Assembly (NCBI GenBank): GCA_905236375.1
Contig: CAJOOW010000141.1
Coordinates: 1 to 7,612, forward strand
Length of the DNA stretch: 7,612 nucleotides
From: an uncultured Alphaproteobacteria bacterium
Lineage (GTDB): Bacteria; Pseudomonadota; Alphaproteobacteria; RUG11792
Reading direction: 5' to 3'
Below, in pieces: positions 6,010 through 7,612 of the stretch. How positions within the stretch are numbered: the stretch's first letter is position 1; the number at the start of each line of letters is the position of its first letter. The notes under the pieces were generated by a model that worked only from the letters and a program-made list of their open reading frames with translations, searched no databases and had not been told where the DNA came from. The translations under genes were made by a program, and so were the position numbers.

Positions 6010-7554
6010 CTAAGGATGACTCTTCGTCCTTCGTATTCTATGTATTATTGTAATAGCTGCGCGATCTTTTAAAATTATTAACAAGATGAGGTATGTTATT
6101 CCCCCAAGCATGCAGGTTGTAAATAGTGAGATTAGTTCTTTCCATTTACTCTCTAATGGTCCAAATTTCGAGTTTATTAGTAGTATTATGCACAGCATTC
6201 CGAGTGAGGCGAGTAGTATCTTTATGAAATCTTTTATTATAGATTTATCAATGGCGAACCAGCCATGAGATTTTTTACACAGAACAAAGACGTTAACATA
6301 TCCTGCTATTGAAGAGGCCATTGCTATTCCGACTGCTCCAAATGGTTTTATCAAGATAAAACTGAATATTATGTTCGCTACTATCGAAGTAATTGCCGCT
6401 GTTATTGGAGTTGCCTAATCTTTTTGAGCAAAAAGAACGGACGACATTATTTTTGCAACTACAAATGCTGGCAATCCACAGGCAGATGCTTTTAAAACAG
6501 TTGCAGTGTTCTGTATCGCTTCTTGATCAAATTTGCCGTGCCCATACAGCAATGAAATCATGCAATACGCCATAGTTATAAGCCCGACAACTGATGGTAA
6601 TGTTAGTCTTAATGTGAATAAAAACGATTTGTCTTGTATTTCTTTTATTCCATCTGCTTGTTTTTTCGCAATTCTTTCGGCAATTTCTGGGAGCAAAACA
6701 ATTCCCATTGATATTCCAAACATGGCCAGTGGCAATTGGACGAATCGATCAGCACAATAAAGATATGTTATGCTTCCTGTTGGTAAAATTGAGGCAAAGA
6801 CTGTGCCGACTAAAATATTTATTTGGGCGACTCCAGCTCCTGCAAGAACGGGAATTAATTTCTTTAAAAACGATTTCACCATTGGAGTTCGTCTTATATT
6901 CGAAAATTTCGGAGAAGGATAATTATGATATTTCACACAACCATACATGTATGTGAGCTGGAAAATCCCTGCTGCTAAGACTCCATACGATATTTTTCGG
7001 CCTGCAGTTAATGAATCTTGACAGATAAGTAACGAGGCAATCAGGATAAAATTAACAAGTATTGGCGCCATCGCGAATGGGAAAAACCTTTGTCGCGAAA
7101 CTAATATGCCACTATAAATTGTAGATAAAGAGATAAATGCAATACTTGGGAAAATTATGCGCGTAAATTCAACGGTAAGTTCTAGCTTTTCTGGATTTGT
7201 TATAAATCCCGGAGCCATCAATAACGTAAATTCCCTTGCAAAAACGTGTATTATGACAACGAAGGCGATCATAATCCAAAAGGTCAGAGTGTATATTCGC
7301 GATGCAAAATACATTGCTCCTTTCTTTTTCTCTAGTGTTACAAAATCAGTGTAGTATGGGACGAATATGGACTGGAATCCTCCTTCGGCAAAAAATTTCC
7401 TAAAGAAGCTCGGAAATTTAAAGGCCGTTGTGAATGCATCCATCTCAATTGAAGCGCCGAGAAAATGCACTAGTACGGCTTCTCGTACCACTCCAAGAAT
7501 TCTGCTCACTACAGTAAGTCCGCTGATTGTTAGAAATTTTTTTGTGAGTGCCAT
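6010..7554 (-). pseudogene. murJ: lipid II flippase MurJ (MviN), interrupted by an in-frame TAG
   Basis: MurJ flips lipid II across the inner membrane for peptidoglycan synthesis; the family has 14 membrane helices. From ATG 7554 the frame gives 379 residues, then TAG (6417-6415), and continues open in the same frame for 134 more residues to a terminal TAG (6012-6010): 514 codons before the terminal stop, normal MurJ length. Key E. coli residues fall at the same numbers: R18, R24, D39, R52, E57 and R270 (in YCADR). The TAG sits in the loop before helix 11, inside the conserved 'Q-D-x-K-T-P' stretch (here QKD-stop-ATP). The part after it (ILIKPFGAVGIAMASS and on) is still clearly MurJ helices 11-14. 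One base change from AAG, CAG or another sense codon explains it. The options are a recent nonsense mutation, readthrough, or a sequencing error. The N-terminal part alone would lack helices 11-14. Confidence 0.85.
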
Positions 7555-7612
7555 TCAATCGCTGTCTTTTTTAATTTTGTATTGTTATTGTATCGCCGTT
7601 ATCGCTTGTTTG

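Noticed and set aside
6010..6354. Separate 114-residue membrane protein starting at TTG 6354
   Set aside because: It is the in-frame C-terminal part of MurJ. MurJ-like sequence also continues upstream of this TTG as far as the amber codon, so it is not an independent gene.
7571..7612. Tail of another minus-strand gene entering from the right edge (13 open codons then TAA)
   Set aside because: It is too short to distinguish from chance, and the residues match no family I recognise.

Overview
The window comes from an AT-rich alphaproteobacterial genome. The conserved proteins (GreA, EF-P, MlaE/MlaF, MurJ, inositol-monophosphatase family) and a Met-type tRNA read as alphaproteobacterial. The low GC, compact spacing, two unrecognised secreted proteins and a broken-looking murJ would fit a host-associated lineage of the Rickettsiales/Holosporales kind. 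That placement is inferred; no 16S or other decisive marker is present.

Layout. Positions 1-222 hold the 3' end of a thymidylate kinase gene (tmk, + strand). It is followed by a small secreted protein of unknown function (295-786, +) and the transcription elongation factor gene greA (915-1388, +). greA converges on a minus-strand cluster that reads tRNA-Met (CAT), efp, then an inositol-monophosphatase-family gene (2857 down to 1436). The last two genes are 6 nt apart and surely co-transcribed. Upstream on the same strand lies mlaE-mlaF (4530 down to 2993), the permease and ATPase of an Mla-type lipid transporter, with no mlaD beside it. A divergent control region (4531-4729) separates mlaEF from a 417-residue secreted protein of unknown function (4730-5983, +). 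That gene has a perfect extended -10 promoter and a 12-A tract abutting its ATG. It converges on murJ (7554 down to 6010, -), the lipid II flippase gene, which carries a single in-frame TAG at codon 380 of an otherwise intact 514-residue reading.

Functional picture. Most genes are housekeeping: nucleotide synthesis, transcription, translation and envelope upkeep. Two genes bear on the envelope, mlaEF (outer-membrane lipid asymmetry) and murJ (peptidoglycan precursor export). The murJ amber codon is the most consequential observation, because it would remove the last membrane segments of a normally essential protein. No complete new defence, mobile or biosynthetic system, CRISPR array or insertion sequence could be seen. 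The novelty here is limited to the two orphan secreted proteins, their control regions and the interrupted murJ. No gene-free stretch exceeds 300 bases.
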